From positions 1 to 64,000 of the forward strand of contig JADLAC010000017.1 in the NCBI GenBank assembly GCA_020848435.1: 64,000 nt of DNA, written 5' to 3'. The DNA comes from Burkholderiales bacterium. Its GTDB lineage: Bacteria > Pseudomonadota > Gammaproteobacteria > Burkholderiales > WYBJ01. A model generated the notes under the pieces. The model was not told the origin of the DNA, made no database searches, and saw only the letters and a program-made list of their open reading frames with translations. Both the position numbers and the translations under genes were made by a program. This document shows, piece by piece, positions 36,180 through 45,133 of the stretch; the first letter of the stretch is position 1; the number at the start of each line of letters is the position of its first letter.

Positions 36180-38105
36180 GTGTCCGAGAAAGCATCCGCG
36201 TCGATCAGCGCCGGCGGCGCGACCTACCCCGACGTCGTGACGCAGCGCAACGTGATGGTTCCGATGCGCGACGGCGTGAAGCTCGCCACGGACATCTATC
36301 GTCCGGCGAGCGGCGCGCGGGCACTGACCGAGCCGCTGCCGGTGATCCTGGAGCGTACGCCCTACGGCAAGGGCAAGGCCTCGCGCTCCGAGGTCGATCG
36401 CGGCGAGACCGAGCCGCGCGCGCGTCCCGAGGTGGCGCGATGGTTCGTGCAGCGCGGCTACGTCGTGGTCTACCAGGACTGCCGCGGCCGCTACGATTCC
36501 GAGGGCCACTTCGTCAAGTACCTCTCCGACGGCGAAGACGGCTACGATACCATCGCCTGGATCGCGCGCCAGCCGTGGTGCGACGGCCGCGTGGCGACCA
36601 TGGGGCTGTCGTACGCGGCCCATACGCAGGTCTCCGCCGCGTGTCTCGCGCCCGCGGCACTCGCCGCCATGGTGGTGGATTGCGGCGGGTTTTCCAATGC
36701 CTACCGCTCGGGCATCCGCAACGGCGGCGCGTTCGAAATGAAGCAGGTGACCTGGGCGTTCAACCAGGCCCGCGAGAGCCCGCTCGCGCAAGCCGATGCG
36801 GTGGTGCGCGCCGCGCTGGCGCAGGAGAACCTGCGCGACTGGTTCAAGGCCATGCCCTGGAAGCCGGGGCACACGCCGCTGCGCCCGGTGCCCGAGTACG
36901 AGCGCTTCCTGTTCGAGCAATGGACCCGCGGGGCGTTCGACGGCTATTGGCGCCAGCTCGGTATTTACGCGCAAGGCTGGCACGAGGGCTTCGCCGACGT
37001 GCCGCAGATCCATATGTCGAGCTGGTACGACGCCTACGTGCCCACGGCGCTCGACAATTACCTCGGGCTCAAGGCGCGCAAGCGCGGTCCGATCCGCTTG
37101 ATCATGGGGCCGTGGACCCACGGCGATCGCAGCAAGTCCTGGGCGGGAGACGTCGATTTCGGCCCGGCAGCGACGGTCGATGACAACCTCGCCACGCATT
37201 GGCGCGAGCTGCGCTTGCGCTGGTTCGACCACTGGCTCAAAGGCAAGCGAAACGGCGTGGAGCGCGAGCCGGCGGTGCGGCTGTTCCTGATGGGCGGGGG
37301 CAGCGGGCGGCGCAATCCCGAGGGGCGCATGGACCATGGCGGGCGCTGGATCGCGGCCGAGGATTGGCCGCTGCCGCAAACCCGATTTACGCCGTTCTAC
37401 CTGCACGGCGAGGGTCGCTTGTCGCCCGAGCCGCCGGCCGCGGATGCGGCGCCCTTGGCCTACGACTACGACCCGGATCGGCCGGTGCCGACCATTGGCG
37501 GGCCGCTCACCTCGGGCCAGCCCGTGTTCGAAGGCGGCGCCTTCGACCAGCGCGAAGACGCACGCTTCTTCGGCTGTGCTCGGCCGGGATTGCCGCTTTC
37601 GGCGCGGCCCGATGTGCTGGTGTTCGAAACCCCGCCGCTCGGGCGCGATGTGGCGCTCATCGGTCCGCTCGAAGTCGTGCTCTTCGTCAGCTCGAGCTGC
37701 GTCGATACCGACTTCACCGCCAAGCTGGTCGACGTCCATCCCGCCAATCCGGACTACCCGCGCGGCTATGCGATGAACCTGGCCGACGGCATCCTGCGGC
37801 TTCGCTATCGTGATTCGTGGGAGCAGCCGGCATTGATGACGCCGGGCGAGATCTACCGGATCACGATCGAGCCCTACGCCACCTGCAACCTGTTCAAGGC
37901 CGGACATCGCATCCGGCTCGATATCTCGTCGAGCAACTTCCCGCGCTACGACTTGAACACCAACACCGGCGAGCCCGAGGGGCTCGCCCGGCGCAAGCAG
38001 ATCGCGCGCAACAGCGTGTACGTCGATCGCGCGCGCGCTTCGCATGTCGTGCTGCCGATCGCCGAGCTCGGTTGTGACCACGATGCGCGCCGTGAATCGG
38101 CTTGA
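36180..38105 (+). CDS. CocE/NonD-family (peptidase S15-like) hydrolase
   Basis: 641 residues from a GTG with AGAGGAA upstream. N-terminal alpha/beta hydrolase with VPMRDGVKLATDIYRP, VVVYQDCRGRYDSEGHFVKY and nucleophile Ser144 in TMGLSYAAHTQ; the acid is expected in SSWYDAYVPTALDNYLGLKA and the His in MGPWTHGDRSKSW. The C-terminal jelly-roll (about 400-641) includes LFVSSSCVDTDFTAKLVDVH and HRIRLDISSSNFPRYDLNTN. The family cleaves esters and amides such as cocaine and acylated antibiotics. The gene stops 8 bp before cofE and may be part of the F420 operon. Confidence 0.92.
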   Translation: MSEKASASISAGGATYPDVVTQRNVMVPMRDGVKLATDIYRPASGARALTEPLPVILERTPYGKGKASRSEVDRGETEPRARPEVARWFVQRGYVVVYQDCRGRYDSEGHFVKYLSDGEDGYDTIAWIARQPWCDGRVATMGLSYAAHTQVSAACLAPAALAAMVVDCGGFSNAYRSGIRNGGAFEMKQVTWAFNQARESPLAQADAVVRAALAQENLRDWFKAMPWKPGHTPLRPVPEYERFLFEQWTRGAFDGYWRQLGIYAQGWHEGFADVPQIHMSSWYDAYVPTALDNYLGLKARKRGPIRLIMGPWTHGDRSKSWAGDVDFGPAATVDDNLATHWRELRLRWFDHWLKGKRNGVEREPAVRLFLMGGGSGRRNPEGRMDHGGRWIAAEDWPLPQTRFTPFYLHGEGRLSPEPPAADAAPLAYDYDPDRPVPTIGGPLTSGQPVFEGGAFDQREDARFFGCARPGLPLSARPDVLVFETPPLGRDVALIGPLEVVLFVSSSCVDTDFTAKLVDVHPANPDYPRGYAMNLADGILRLRYRDSWEQPALMTPGEIYRITIEPYATCNLFKAGHRIRLDISSSNFPRYDLNTNTGEPEGLARRKQIARNSVYVDRARASHVVLPIAELGCDHDARRESA

Positions 38106-38113
38106 GAACGGAC

Positions 38114-38878
38114 ATGGGCACGCTCAGTCTGGTCGGCCTGCCGGGCATTCCCGAAGTGCGTCCCGGCGCCTCGCTCGCGCCCTTGATCGGCGCCGCGCTC
38201 GAGCGTAGCGGCGTCCAGCCGGCGCCCGGCGATATCGTCGTCGTGGCGCAGAAGATCGTGTCCAAGGCTGAAGGCCGCAGCGTACGCCTCGACAGCGTAC
38301 AGCCTTCGGAGCGCGCGCGCGATTTGGCGCGGATCGCGCAAAAGGATGCGCGCTTGATGGAGCTGGTGCTGAGCGAATCGCGCGAGGTCCTGCGCGTCAA
38401 ACCCGGCGTGGTCGTCGTCGAGCACCGGCTCGGATTCGTGATGGCGAACGCCGGCGTGGATCAGTCCAATGTCGATCCGCTCGATGGCGCCGAAGCGGCG
38501 CTGTTGCTGCCGTTCGACCCGGACGCTTCGGCGCAAGCGCTGCGCACGGCGCTCGAGGCCGCGTGCGGCATCGCCTTGGGCGTCATCATCATCGACAGTT
38601 TCGGCCGCGCCTGGCGTAACGGCGTGACCGGCGTGGCGATCGGGGTGGCCGGCGTGCCGGCGCTCATCGACATGCGCGGCGCGCGCGATCGTGGCGGGCG
38701 CGAGCTCAAGGTGACGCAGATCGCCGCCGCCGACGAGCTCGCGGCCGCCGCCTCCCTCGTCATGGGGCAGGCCGGCGAAAGCGTGCCGGTCGTGCTGGCG
38801 CGCGGCTTCCCGTATCGGCTGCGCGAAAGCTCGGTCGCGGAGCTGATCCGGGACCGCGCGCAGGACTTGTTTCGATGA
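38114..38878 (+). CDS. cofE: Coenzyme F420-0:L-glutamate ligase CofE
   Basis: 254 residues. CofE adds gamma-linked glutamates to F420-0 with GTP. Blocks: IVVVAQKIVSKAEGRSVRLD, RVKPGVVVVEHRLGFVMANA, GVDQSNVDPLDGAEAALLLP, GVIIIDSFGRAWRNGVTGVA and the closing GVPALIDMRGARDRGGRELK, all characteristic of CofE/FbiB N-terminal domain. There is no fused nitroreductase domain as in mycobacterial FbiB. ATG at 38114 is preferred over a TTG 12 bases earlier. Its stop overlaps the cofD start, so the two are coupled. Confidence 0.93.
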   Translation: MGTLSLVGLPGIPEVRPGASLAPLIGAALERSGVQPAPGDIVVVAQKIVSKAEGRSVRLDSVQPSERARDLARIAQKDARLMELVLSESREVLRVKPGVVVVEHRLGFVMANAGVDQSNVDPLDGAEAALLLPFDPDASAQALRTALEAACGIALGVIIIDSFGRAWRNGVTGVAIGVAGVPALIDMRGARDRGGRELKVTQIAAADELAAAASLVMGQAGESVPVVLARGFPYRLRESSVAELIRDRAQDLFR

Positions 38879-39828
38879 TCGTTGCACTGGCGGGCGGCGT
38901 GGGCGGTGCCCGGCTCGCGGTCGGTCTCGCGCAGGTGCTCGCACCGAAGGCGCTCGCGATCGTGGTCAATACGGGCGACGATTTCGAGCATCTCGGACTC
39001 ACCATCTGTCCCGATATCGATACCGTCGTCTATACCCTCGCCGGCGTGCACAACCCGGCGAGCGGCTGGGGGCGCGGCGAAGAGACCTGGAGCTTCATGC
39101 ACGCGCTGCGCGGCCTCGGTGGAGAAGCATGGTTTCAGCTTGGCGATCGGGACCTGGCCATGCACGTCTTGCGCACCGCCGCGCTGCGCCGGGGCGTGCC
39201 GCTGTCGGAGCTGACGCGCGCGCTCTCGCGCCGGCTCGGCGTGCGTCACGCCGTCATTCCGATGAGCGACACGCCGGTGCGCACGCGCGTGAAGACCGCC
39301 GGCGGTGAGCTTGCCTTCCAGGATTATTTCGTGCGTTTGCGCTGCCGGCCGCGCGTGCGCGGTTTTCGCTTCGCCGGGGCGGCGCGGGCACGTGTGCCGC
39401 CACCGCTGTACCGGCTCATCACCGGGGATGCGGTCAAGGCGATCGTCGTGTGCCCATCGAATCCGTATGTCAGCGTTGCACCGATGTTGCACGTTCCTGC
39501 GCTCAGGGGCTGGCTGCGCGCGCGGCGCATTCCCGTGGTCGCGGTGTCGCCCATCGTCGGCGGCGCGGCGATCAAAGGTCCGGCCGCGAAAATCATGCGC
39601 GAGCTGGGCGCCGAACGGAGCGCGGCCGGCATCGCGCGTCACTACGGCCCGCTGGTCGACGGCTGGGTCATCGATACCGTTGATGCGCCGCTCCGAGGAC
39701 GCATCGAGGCGCTCGGCCATGACGTGGTGGTGACCGATACGCTGATGCCGGATCGCTGCGCGAGCGAGCGCCTCGCGCGCGAGGTAGTGCGGTTCGTCTA
39801 CGCCCTGGCACGCCGCGGTGCGCGCTGA
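38875..39828 (+). CDS. cofD: 2-phospho-L-lactate transferase CofD
   Basis: 317 residues. CofD joins the guanylylated phospho-acid to the deazaflavin Fo to make F420-0 (or its dehydro/glycerate form). Diagnostic N-terminus MIVALAGGVGGARLAVGLAQ, then IVVNTGDDFEHLGLTICPDI, LGDRDLAMHVLRTAALRRG and CPSNPYVSVAPMLHVPALRG with VAVSPIVGGAAIKGPAAKI. Length is normal. It overlaps cofE by four bases (ATGA) and cofC by eleven, a tight operon. Confidence 0.95.
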   Translation: MIVALAGGVGGARLAVGLAQVLAPKALAIVVNTGDDFEHLGLTICPDIDTVVYTLAGVHNPASGWGRGEETWSFMHALRGLGGEAWFQLGDRDLAMHVLRTAALRRGVPLSELTRALSRRLGVRHAVIPMSDTPVRTRVKTAGGELAFQDYFVRLRCRPRVRGFRFAGAARARVPPPLYRLITGDAVKAIVVCPSNPYVSVAPMLHVPALRGWLRARRIPVVAVSPIVGGAAIKGPAAKIMRELGAERSAAGIARHYGPLVDGWVIDTVDAPLRGRIEALGHDVVVTDTLMPDRCASERLAREVVRFVYALARRGAR

Positions 39829-40474
39829 AGCCTTGTGCCGCCGGTGCGGGCTGTGGGTCATCGTGCCGGTGCGCGGACTGAGCCGCGGCAAGTCGCGCCT
39901 GGGCGGCGTGCTCGATCCCATCGAGCGCATGCGGCTCAATCGCCGCCTGCTGCTGCGCACCTTGCAAGTGATCGCGCGCTGGCAAAGGAGCCTGCGGTGT
40001 TGCATCGTGGTGAGCCCGTGCGCTCGGACGCTCGCCCTCGCGGCCGCGCAGGGGGCGATCGCGCTCGCCGAGCCGCGGCCGGCGCGCGGGCTCAACGCCG
40101 CGGTGGCGCGCGGCGCGCGGCTGGCGGTCGGCCGCGGCGCCCGGCGCCTACTCGTGCTGCCGAGCGACTTGCCGCGGCTTGGCGCCGGCGCGCTCGACGC
40201 GCTCGTCATGGCGGCGGCAGGGCAAGCGCGGGCCGCGATCGCTCCCGACGCCGCGGGGACCGGGACCAATGCACTGTTGCTCCCGCCGCAACCGCGATTC
40301 GAATTCAGTTTCGGCCCCGCAAGCTGGGTGCGCCACGCCGCCGCCGCACGCGCGCGCGGCTGGGTGATGACCGTATGCGCGCGTCCCGAGTTGACACTCG
40401 ATCTCGATACCCCCGAGGATCTCGCCGCGTTGCGCGCTACGCGGCGAGCGCGGGTGCAGACCTGGACGCCATAG
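39818..40474 (+). CDS. cofC: Phospho-acid guanylyltransferase CofC
   Basis: 218 residues from GTG 39818 overlapping cofD. The nucleotidyltransferase N-terminus VIVPVRGLSRGKSRLGGVLD binds GTP; RLLVLPSDLPRLGAGALDAL supplies the metal Asp, and GTGTNALLLPP and FSFGPASWVRHAAAARARGW match CofC/FbiD. The enzyme activates 2-phospholactate, phosphoenolpyruvate or 3-phosphoglycerate depending on organism; the choice cannot be read here. The gene for Fo synthase (cofG/cofH or fbiC) is not in the window and must be elsewhere for the pathway to work. Confidence 0.92.
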   Translation: MRAEALCRRCGLWVIVPVRGLSRGKSRLGGVLDPIERMRLNRRLLLRTLQVIARWQRSLRCCIVVSPCARTLALAAAQGAIALAEPRPARGLNAAVARGARLAVGRGARRLLVLPSDLPRLGAGALDALVMAAAGQARAAIAPDAAGTGTNALLLPPQPRFEFSFGPASWVRHAAAARARGWVMTVCARPELTLDLDTPEDLAALRATRRARVQTWTP

Positions 40475-40604
40475 CAGTGCGACAGCGACGATGCCGTGCG
40501 GCGAAGGTACGCCGATCGGTCGATGCGGCGCGCTCGATCTCGACCGTTGCGGTCGCGAGGGCCGGGCGCAAGCAACGGTGAACACAGTAACGGAGAGCGA
40601 AATC

Positions 40605-41582
40605 ATGCGATGGGGTACCACGATTGCCGTGGTGTGCGGCATCCTGACCGTGGCGAGCGCCGCGGCACACGCGGCCGAAACGAGCTATCCGACCAGGCCG
40701 ATCCGTATCATCGTGCCGTATCCGCCGGGCGGATCGACCGACCCGACCGCGCGCAACCTCGGCCAATGGCTGAGCGAGAAGTTCGGCCAGTCGGTGGTGA
40801 TCGACAATCGGCCCGGCGCCGGTGCGACGCTCGGTCATGCGCTCGGCGCGCAAGCGACGCCCGACGGCTACAACCTGCTGCTCGGCACCTCGGGCGGCCT
40901 GGTGACCGGCCCCGCTTTCGGCACCAAGGTGCCGTACGACCCGGTGAAGGATTACACCCCGATCGGACTCGCGGTCGACGTGCCGTTCCTGCTGATCGTG
41001 CATCCGTCGATCGCCGCCACCACGGTCAAGGAGCTGATCGACCTGTCCAAGGCGCAGCCCGGCAAGATCACCTTCGGCTCGCCCGGCATGGGCACGCCCA
41101 ACCATCTCGGCATGGAGCTGCTGAAGAGCATGGGCAAGGCCGAGTTCGTGCATGTTCCGTACAAGGGTGGCGGACCGGCACTGGTCGATCTCATGGCGGG
41201 GCGCATCCACGCCTTGTTCGGCGGCATTCCGTACGCCGCGCCAGCGTTGAAAAGCGGCAAGGCGAAACTGCTCGCCGTCGGTCACCCGGAACGCACCAAG
41301 TTCTATCCCGATACGCCTTCGGTCGCGGAGCTGCTGCCGGGTTTCACCAACACGACCTGGTATGGCTTGCTCGGTCCGGTCGGCGTACCGAAGCCCATCG
41401 TCGCCAAGATCAACGCCGAAATGAAAGTGGCCTTGGCGAACGCCGAATTTCGCAAGCAGTTGGAAGCGCTCGGCCTCGATCCGGTGTACAGCACCCCGGA
41501 GGAGCTGCGCGAGCGTATTCGCGGCGAGCTCGCGCGCTGGACCAAGGTGATCAAGGAAGCCGGCATCGGCGCGGGGGCGTGA
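40605..41582 (+). CDS. Bug-family tripartite tricarboxylate transporter receptor
   Basis: 325 residues. Signal peptide ends at AAAHAAE near residue 23. Bug blocks: YPTRPIRIIVPYPPGGSTDP, VIDNRPGAGATLGHALGAQA, TPDGYNLLLGTSGGLVTGPA, VPYDPVKDYTPIGLAVDVPF, MGTPNHLGMELLKSMGKAEF. Its start lies 130 bp after cofC on the same strand with CGGAGAG upstream. Sequence is well diverged from the other Bug protein at 33 kb, so a different ligand is expected. No tctAB here. Confidence 0.92.
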   Translation: MRWGTTIAVVCGILTVASAAAHAAETSYPTRPIRIIVPYPPGGSTDPTARNLGQWLSEKFGQSVVIDNRPGAGATLGHALGAQATPDGYNLLLGTSGGLVTGPAFGTKVPYDPVKDYTPIGLAVDVPFLLIVHPSIAATTVKELIDLSKAQPGKITFGSPGMGTPNHLGMELLKSMGKAEFVHVPYKGGGPALVDLMAGRIHALFGGIPYAAPALKSGKAKLLAVGHPERTKFYPDTPSVAELLPGFTNTTWYGLLGPVGVPKPIVAKINAEMKVALANAEFRKQLEALGLDPVYSTPEELRERIRGELARWTKVIKEAGIGAGA

Positions 41583-41702
41583 CTTGCTGGCCTAGTAGCC
41601 TGTCGGACTTGATTTCACGTGTGCGACGGAGGCGATTTTCGCGCTGGCCCAGGGTGCCGGCGATCACGGCACATTCGCTCGAAACACACGCCACGACCAG
41701 CG

Positions 41703-42926
41703 CTAACGCCTGCCGGCTTCGCTGATGCGCCCCTGCGGGCAGCGCCAATAGCAGAGCAGCGCGATGACGAGCGCGCCGGCCAAGGTGGCGAACACGGCGC
41801 GGTAGGCGCCGGCGCCGATCGGCCCACCGGCAGGCGCCAAGGCGCTGACCACCATCCCGGTCAGCGCCTGCAACGACGCGGCGCCGAAGAGCACCGCGCA
41901 GTTCACGCTGCTGATGCCGCGGCCGATCAGCCGATCGGGATAGAAATGGCGCCCGTGGGTGGGGATCAACAGGCTGTAGCCGCCGACCAGACTCGCCAGC
42001 GACAGCAGGACCGTAACGAGCAGCAGGCTCGGTGCGGGCAGCAGGGCGAGCACGGCAAACACGATGGCGTTGGCGAGCGCACCGTACTGGATGACGCGCT
42101 TGGTGCGCCCGCTCCAGCGGTCGAGCAGCGTGAAGCCGAGGCCGCCGACCGCCACCCCGCTCGCCATCCAGAAGAGCGTCTTGCCGCGCCCGAGGGTGTC
42201 GAGGCCGTGCACGTCGCTCAGGTACGGCCCGGCCCATAGGCCGATGATGCAGCTCAGCGTCCCCCAGGCGAACCATGCCATCACCAGCAGGCGCCAGATG
42301 CCCGGTATGCGCAATACGTCGATGACCCCGGCTGCGCATTGCGCCAGGGTCTCGCGCGGGCGGGCGTGATAATCGTGCCCCGGCGGCGCGTCGCGGACCA
42401 ACACGTACACCGCCGCGGCGAGCAGGAAGGTGCAGGCGACCAGCGCCGCGTAGGCACCGCGCCAGCCGAACCACGAGGCGATTACGGCCATCGGCACGGT
42501 GGCAGCGAGGTTGCCGAGCTGGCTTGTCGCCATGATGCTGCCGGCCAGCGTCGAGAACTGGCGCGCGTCGAACCAACGCGCGCAGGCGACGATGCCCGCC
42601 ATGATGAGCACCGCGCCGCCCACGCCCATGAAGGCGCGTGCGAACACGAGCTCGCCCACGCTGTGCGCGGCCGCGAACAGGCCGGCGCCGATTCCGGTCA
42701 GCGCCAGCATGATCGGCATCATCAGACGCGTGCCGAAGCGATCGAGCAGGATGCCGCCGGGGATCTGGGTGATGGCGGAGGCGAGGAACATGGCGCTCGT
42801 CAGCGCAGCGAGCGAGCCGGCCGAGGCGCCCAGCTCGCGCATGAGGTCCGGCGCGATGACGACGTGCGCGTTGCGAAAGAATTGCGCCGTCATGGCCACC
42901 GTGACGGCCATGATCACGATGACCAC
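41703..42926 (-). CDS. MFS transporter
   Basis: 407 residues from a GTG; about 12 membrane helices. The loop 2-3 signature is GGILLDRFGTRLMMP (G-x-x-x-D-R-x-G). Motifs such as FARAFMGVGGAVLIMAGIVA and a central hydrophilic loop with RDAPPGHDYHARPRETLA match major facilitator drug:H+/metabolite carriers. The frame stays open upstream, so the true start may be slightly earlier, overlapping the CoA transferase region. Located 80 bp downstream of a CaiB-type CoA transferase on the same strand; likely takes up or exports the acid handled by that enzyme (inference). Confidence 0.88.
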   Translation of the reverse strand: MVIVIMAVTVAMTAQFFRNAHVVIAPDLMRELGASAGSLAALTSAMFLASAITQIPGGILLDRFGTRLMMPIMLALTGIGAGLFAAAHSVGELVFARAFMGVGGAVLIMAGIVACARWFDARQFSTLAGSIMATSQLGNLAATVPMAVIASWFGWRGAYAALVACTFLLAAAVYVLVRDAPPGHDYHARPRETLAQCAAGVIDVLRIPGIWRLLVMAWFAWGTLSCIIGLWAGPYLSDVHGLDTLGRGKTLFWMASGVAVGGLGFTLLDRWSGRTKRVIQYGALANAIVFAVLALLPAPSLLLVTVLLSLASLVGGYSLLIPTHGRHFYPDRLIGRGISSVNCAVLFGAASLQALTGMVVSALAPAGGPIGAGAYRAVFATLAGALVIALLCYWRCPQGRISEAGRR

Positions 42927-43006
42927 GCGCTTGCGCGCCAGCGCCGATGTCGCGGCGGCCGGGCTCAGGGCGGGCGACCGATGGTTGTCCGCACCGTGGG
43001 TCGCGT

Positions 43007-44203
43007 CTAGACGATCGCCTTCGCCTCGCGCAGCGCCGCGATGTCGGCGTCGCTGTAGCCCACCGACTTCAGCACTTCATCGGTGTGCTGGCCGATGCGC
43101 CCGGGTGCGCGCTCGATCGAGGGACCGCCGTGCGCGAGCTTGAACGCGGTGAGGGGCACGGTCATCGACTTGCCGGTCCCGGCAACGTTGTCGACGCTAC
43201 CGAGCACGCAGCGGTGCTTGAGCTGGGGATCTTCGACCGTCTCGCGCATCTCGCGCACGCGGCAGGCCGGCACGTGTTTCGATTGGAAGTAGTCCTCCCA
43301 CTCGGCGGCGGTCCTTTCCTTCAGCTTGGCGGCGACGAAGCGGTATTTCTCCTCGAAGCGCGCGTTGCGCTCTTCCAAGCTCGAGCGCTTGGCTTCCTCG
43401 GGATTGTCGAGCGCCTCGTAGAAGCGGCGGTGCTGGCGCTCGTTGCTCGCGGCGAGTTGGAGCAGGCTGCCATCCTTGGTCTCGAAGGCGCATTGCGACG
43501 CAAAGCGCATGACGTTGCCGTTGCGCTTGGGGTGATGGCCGCTGTGGCGATAGTCGGTGATGTGGGATGCTTGCAGCACCAGTGCCACGTCCATCATCGA
43601 CATGTCGATGTACTGGCCCTTGTGCGTGCGCGTGCGTTGGAACAATGCCGTGGCGAGGGCGAACGCACCCGTGGTCCCGGTCGCATAATCGATGACCGGC
43701 GCGCCGACCTTGATGGGGCCGGAGGTCGGCGTGCCGGTGCCGGCCGTGATGCCCGCGGTGGCCTGGATCGCCATGTCGTAGGCCGTCATGAAGCCGCGCG
43801 GTCCGTCCTGGCCGAACGCGGTCATCGAGGCGTAGATCAACATCGGGTTGAGCTTGGCGAGATCCTCGTAACCGAGCCCGAGCGCCTTGAACGCGCCGGG
43901 GCGGTAATTCTCGACCAAGATGTCGGCCCATTCGGCCGCGAGCTTTCGCAACGCCGCCCGCCCGCCCTCGGTCTTCAAATCGAGCGCGATACAGCGCTTG
44001 TTCGAGCCCTGGGTGATGAAGCCCGTCCCCATGCCCTGCTTGTTGAGCGCCATGTCCGCGCCCGATTCGCGGCTCTGGTCCGGCGCATTCGGATCGTCGA
44101 CCTTGATGACGTCGGCCCCCAGCACGGCGAGCTGATAGGCGGCGAACGGTCCGGCCAGAACGTGGGTGCAATCGAGAATCTTGATGCCTTCGAAGGGTCG
44201 CAT
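43007..44203 (-). CDS. CaiB/BaiF family CoA transferase
   Basis: 398 residues. FEGIKILDCTHVLAGPFAAY, GADVIKVDDPNAPDQSRESG and RCIALDLKTEGGRAALRKLA begin the family fold; ILVENYRPGAFKALGLGYED with TAFGQDGPRG follows. The catalytic Asp is likely in APVIDYATGTTGAFALATAL. C-terminal PLTAFKLAHGGPSIERAPGR and GQHTDEVLKSVGY are canonical. Start at 44203 rather than an upstream extension because homology begins there. Distinct from the CaiB paralogue at 23.3 kb. Confidence 0.92.
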   Translation of the reverse strand: MRPFEGIKILDCTHVLAGPFAAYQLAVLGADVIKVDDPNAPDQSRESGADMALNKQGMGTGFITQGSNKRCIALDLKTEGGRAALRKLAAEWADILVENYRPGAFKALGLGYEDLAKLNPMLIYASMTAFGQDGPRGFMTAYDMAIQATAGITAGTGTPTSGPIKVGAPVIDYATGTTGAFALATALFQRTRTHKGQYIDMSMMDVALVLQASHITDYRHSGHHPKRNGNVMRFASQCAFETKDGSLLQLAASNERQHRRFYEALDNPEEAKRSSLEERNARFEEKYRFVAAKLKERTAAEWEDYFQSKHVPACRVREMRETVEDPQLKHRCVLGSVDNVAGTGKSMTVPLTAFKLAHGGPSIERAPGRIGQHTDEVLKSVGYSDADIAALREAKAIV

Positions 44204-44515
44204 GGGGCTCCTCGTGTACGCTGATCCGGCGTCGCGCCAGCGATGTCGCGGGTATCGCGCGGGAATCTCGCCTCGCGCGCGAGGCGGACATGGTAGCAGC
44301 GCAGGATAGCAGAAGTGCATGCGGCGGGCGCGATGGAAGACTCTCTGAACACCCTGGGCGGCGGCTTTGCCGAAAAACGCGAGTGGAGTGGACCTGAGGC
44401 GTTGATTACAGGTTATGCGCCTCGGGTGTCAAATGAGGTTGCCCGTGTCCTTCGGATACCAATTGGCAGTTCCTAGACCGCTATTTTCTGTTGGCTCTGC
44501 CAAGGGGGGCGTAAT
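44204..44515. other. Intergenic, decayed sequence
   Basis: About 310 bp with no supported gene. Base composition is more AT-rich than the surroundings (for example around 44400-44500), typical of acquired DNA. The right edge runs into the primase remnant. No inverted repeats that clearly mark an IS end were identified. Confidence 0.35.
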
Positions 44516-44773
44516 GCTCTGCCGGGCTGACACGCCCTTCACCCGCATCACCCAGGCGAACACATCAGCCCCGGCCTGACAGGCGCCCAGGCAGTGCTAC
44601 AGGTTCTTCAAAGGTGTGACCGCAAGGCTTGCCGTCTCATCGGCATGGAAGGGGCAGCGCCCGAACAAGTCCTTGCCCGTGCGCTTCAAGACGACCCACG
44701 AAGCCTCCACCAGGCGCTCGACCGACACCTCGCGCTTGATGCGCTCGATTTCCGCCTCGGGAATCCTCGCCAT
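44516..44773 (-). pseudogene. CHC2 zinc-finger primase remnant with in-frame amber codon
   Basis: Starts MARIPEAEIERIKREVSVER and continues VVLKRTGKDLFGRCPFHADE with SLAVTPLKNL, then TAG at 44597-44599, then in the same frame HCLGACQAGADVFAWVMRV. Intact proteins have a Trp (TGG) at the stop position in the zinc-binding run C-P-F-H...W-H-C-x-G-x-C, so TGG became TAG. Homology stops near 44528 and the TOPRIM and helicase parts are missing. This is the start of a primase of an integrative element or plasmid, dead by both mutation and truncation. Confidence 0.8.
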
Positions 44774-44925
44774 GCCGCTTCGTTTGTCAGGCCGCTCGAT
44801 ACACCGGCTTGCTAAACAATCCCATGGACGGCAGACTGTACGCATGGTGTACATCCATCAACTCCATGCCTTGCATGCCCTCGACCGCCTTTCCACAATG
44901 CGCTCGTCAATCGGAGTCACCACAG

Positions 44926-45114
44926 ATGGGCAAACGCATACAGATCGAAGACATCGCGCACTTCGGCGAGCGCCTCGCGCAACTGCGCAAAGCCGCCGGC
45001 TACACCCAGGTCGAGCTCGCGCAGGAGCTCGGTATTTCGCAGCGCATGGTCGCCTACTACGAGAGTCCGAATGCGAACCCGCCAGCCAACCTGCTGCCGA
45101 AGATCGCCGGCTAG
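44926..45114 (+). CDS. XRE-family HTH regulator, probably truncated
   Basis: 62 residues. KRIQIEDIAHFGERLAQLRK then AAGYTQVELAQELGISQRMV and AYYESPNANPPANLLPKIAG. This is a complete XRE helix-turn-helix (T-Q-x-E-L-A-Q-E-L-G-I-S-Q), but related regulators continue about 50 residues past LLPKIA, often with a V-S-A-D-E-L-L segment. Here a TAG stops it early. It could still bind DNA. It lies 19 bp before the toxin-antitoxin pair and beside the primase remnant. Confidence 0.7.
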   Translation: MGKRIQIEDIAHFGERLAQLRKAAGYTQVELAQELGISQRMVAYYESPNANPPANLLPKIAG

Positions 45115-45133
45115 CGGCTAAGGAAGAAATCCC

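Noticed and set aside
35808-38081. A 757-codon minus-strand frame opposite the CocE-like gene
   Set aside because: Shadow of a gene with catalytic motifs and operon context on the other strand.
44597-44599. UAG read as pyrrolysine or another amino acid
   Set aside because: The codon replaces a Trp in a truncated gene of a decayed element, and pyrrolysine systems are not expected here; a simple nonsense mutation explains it.
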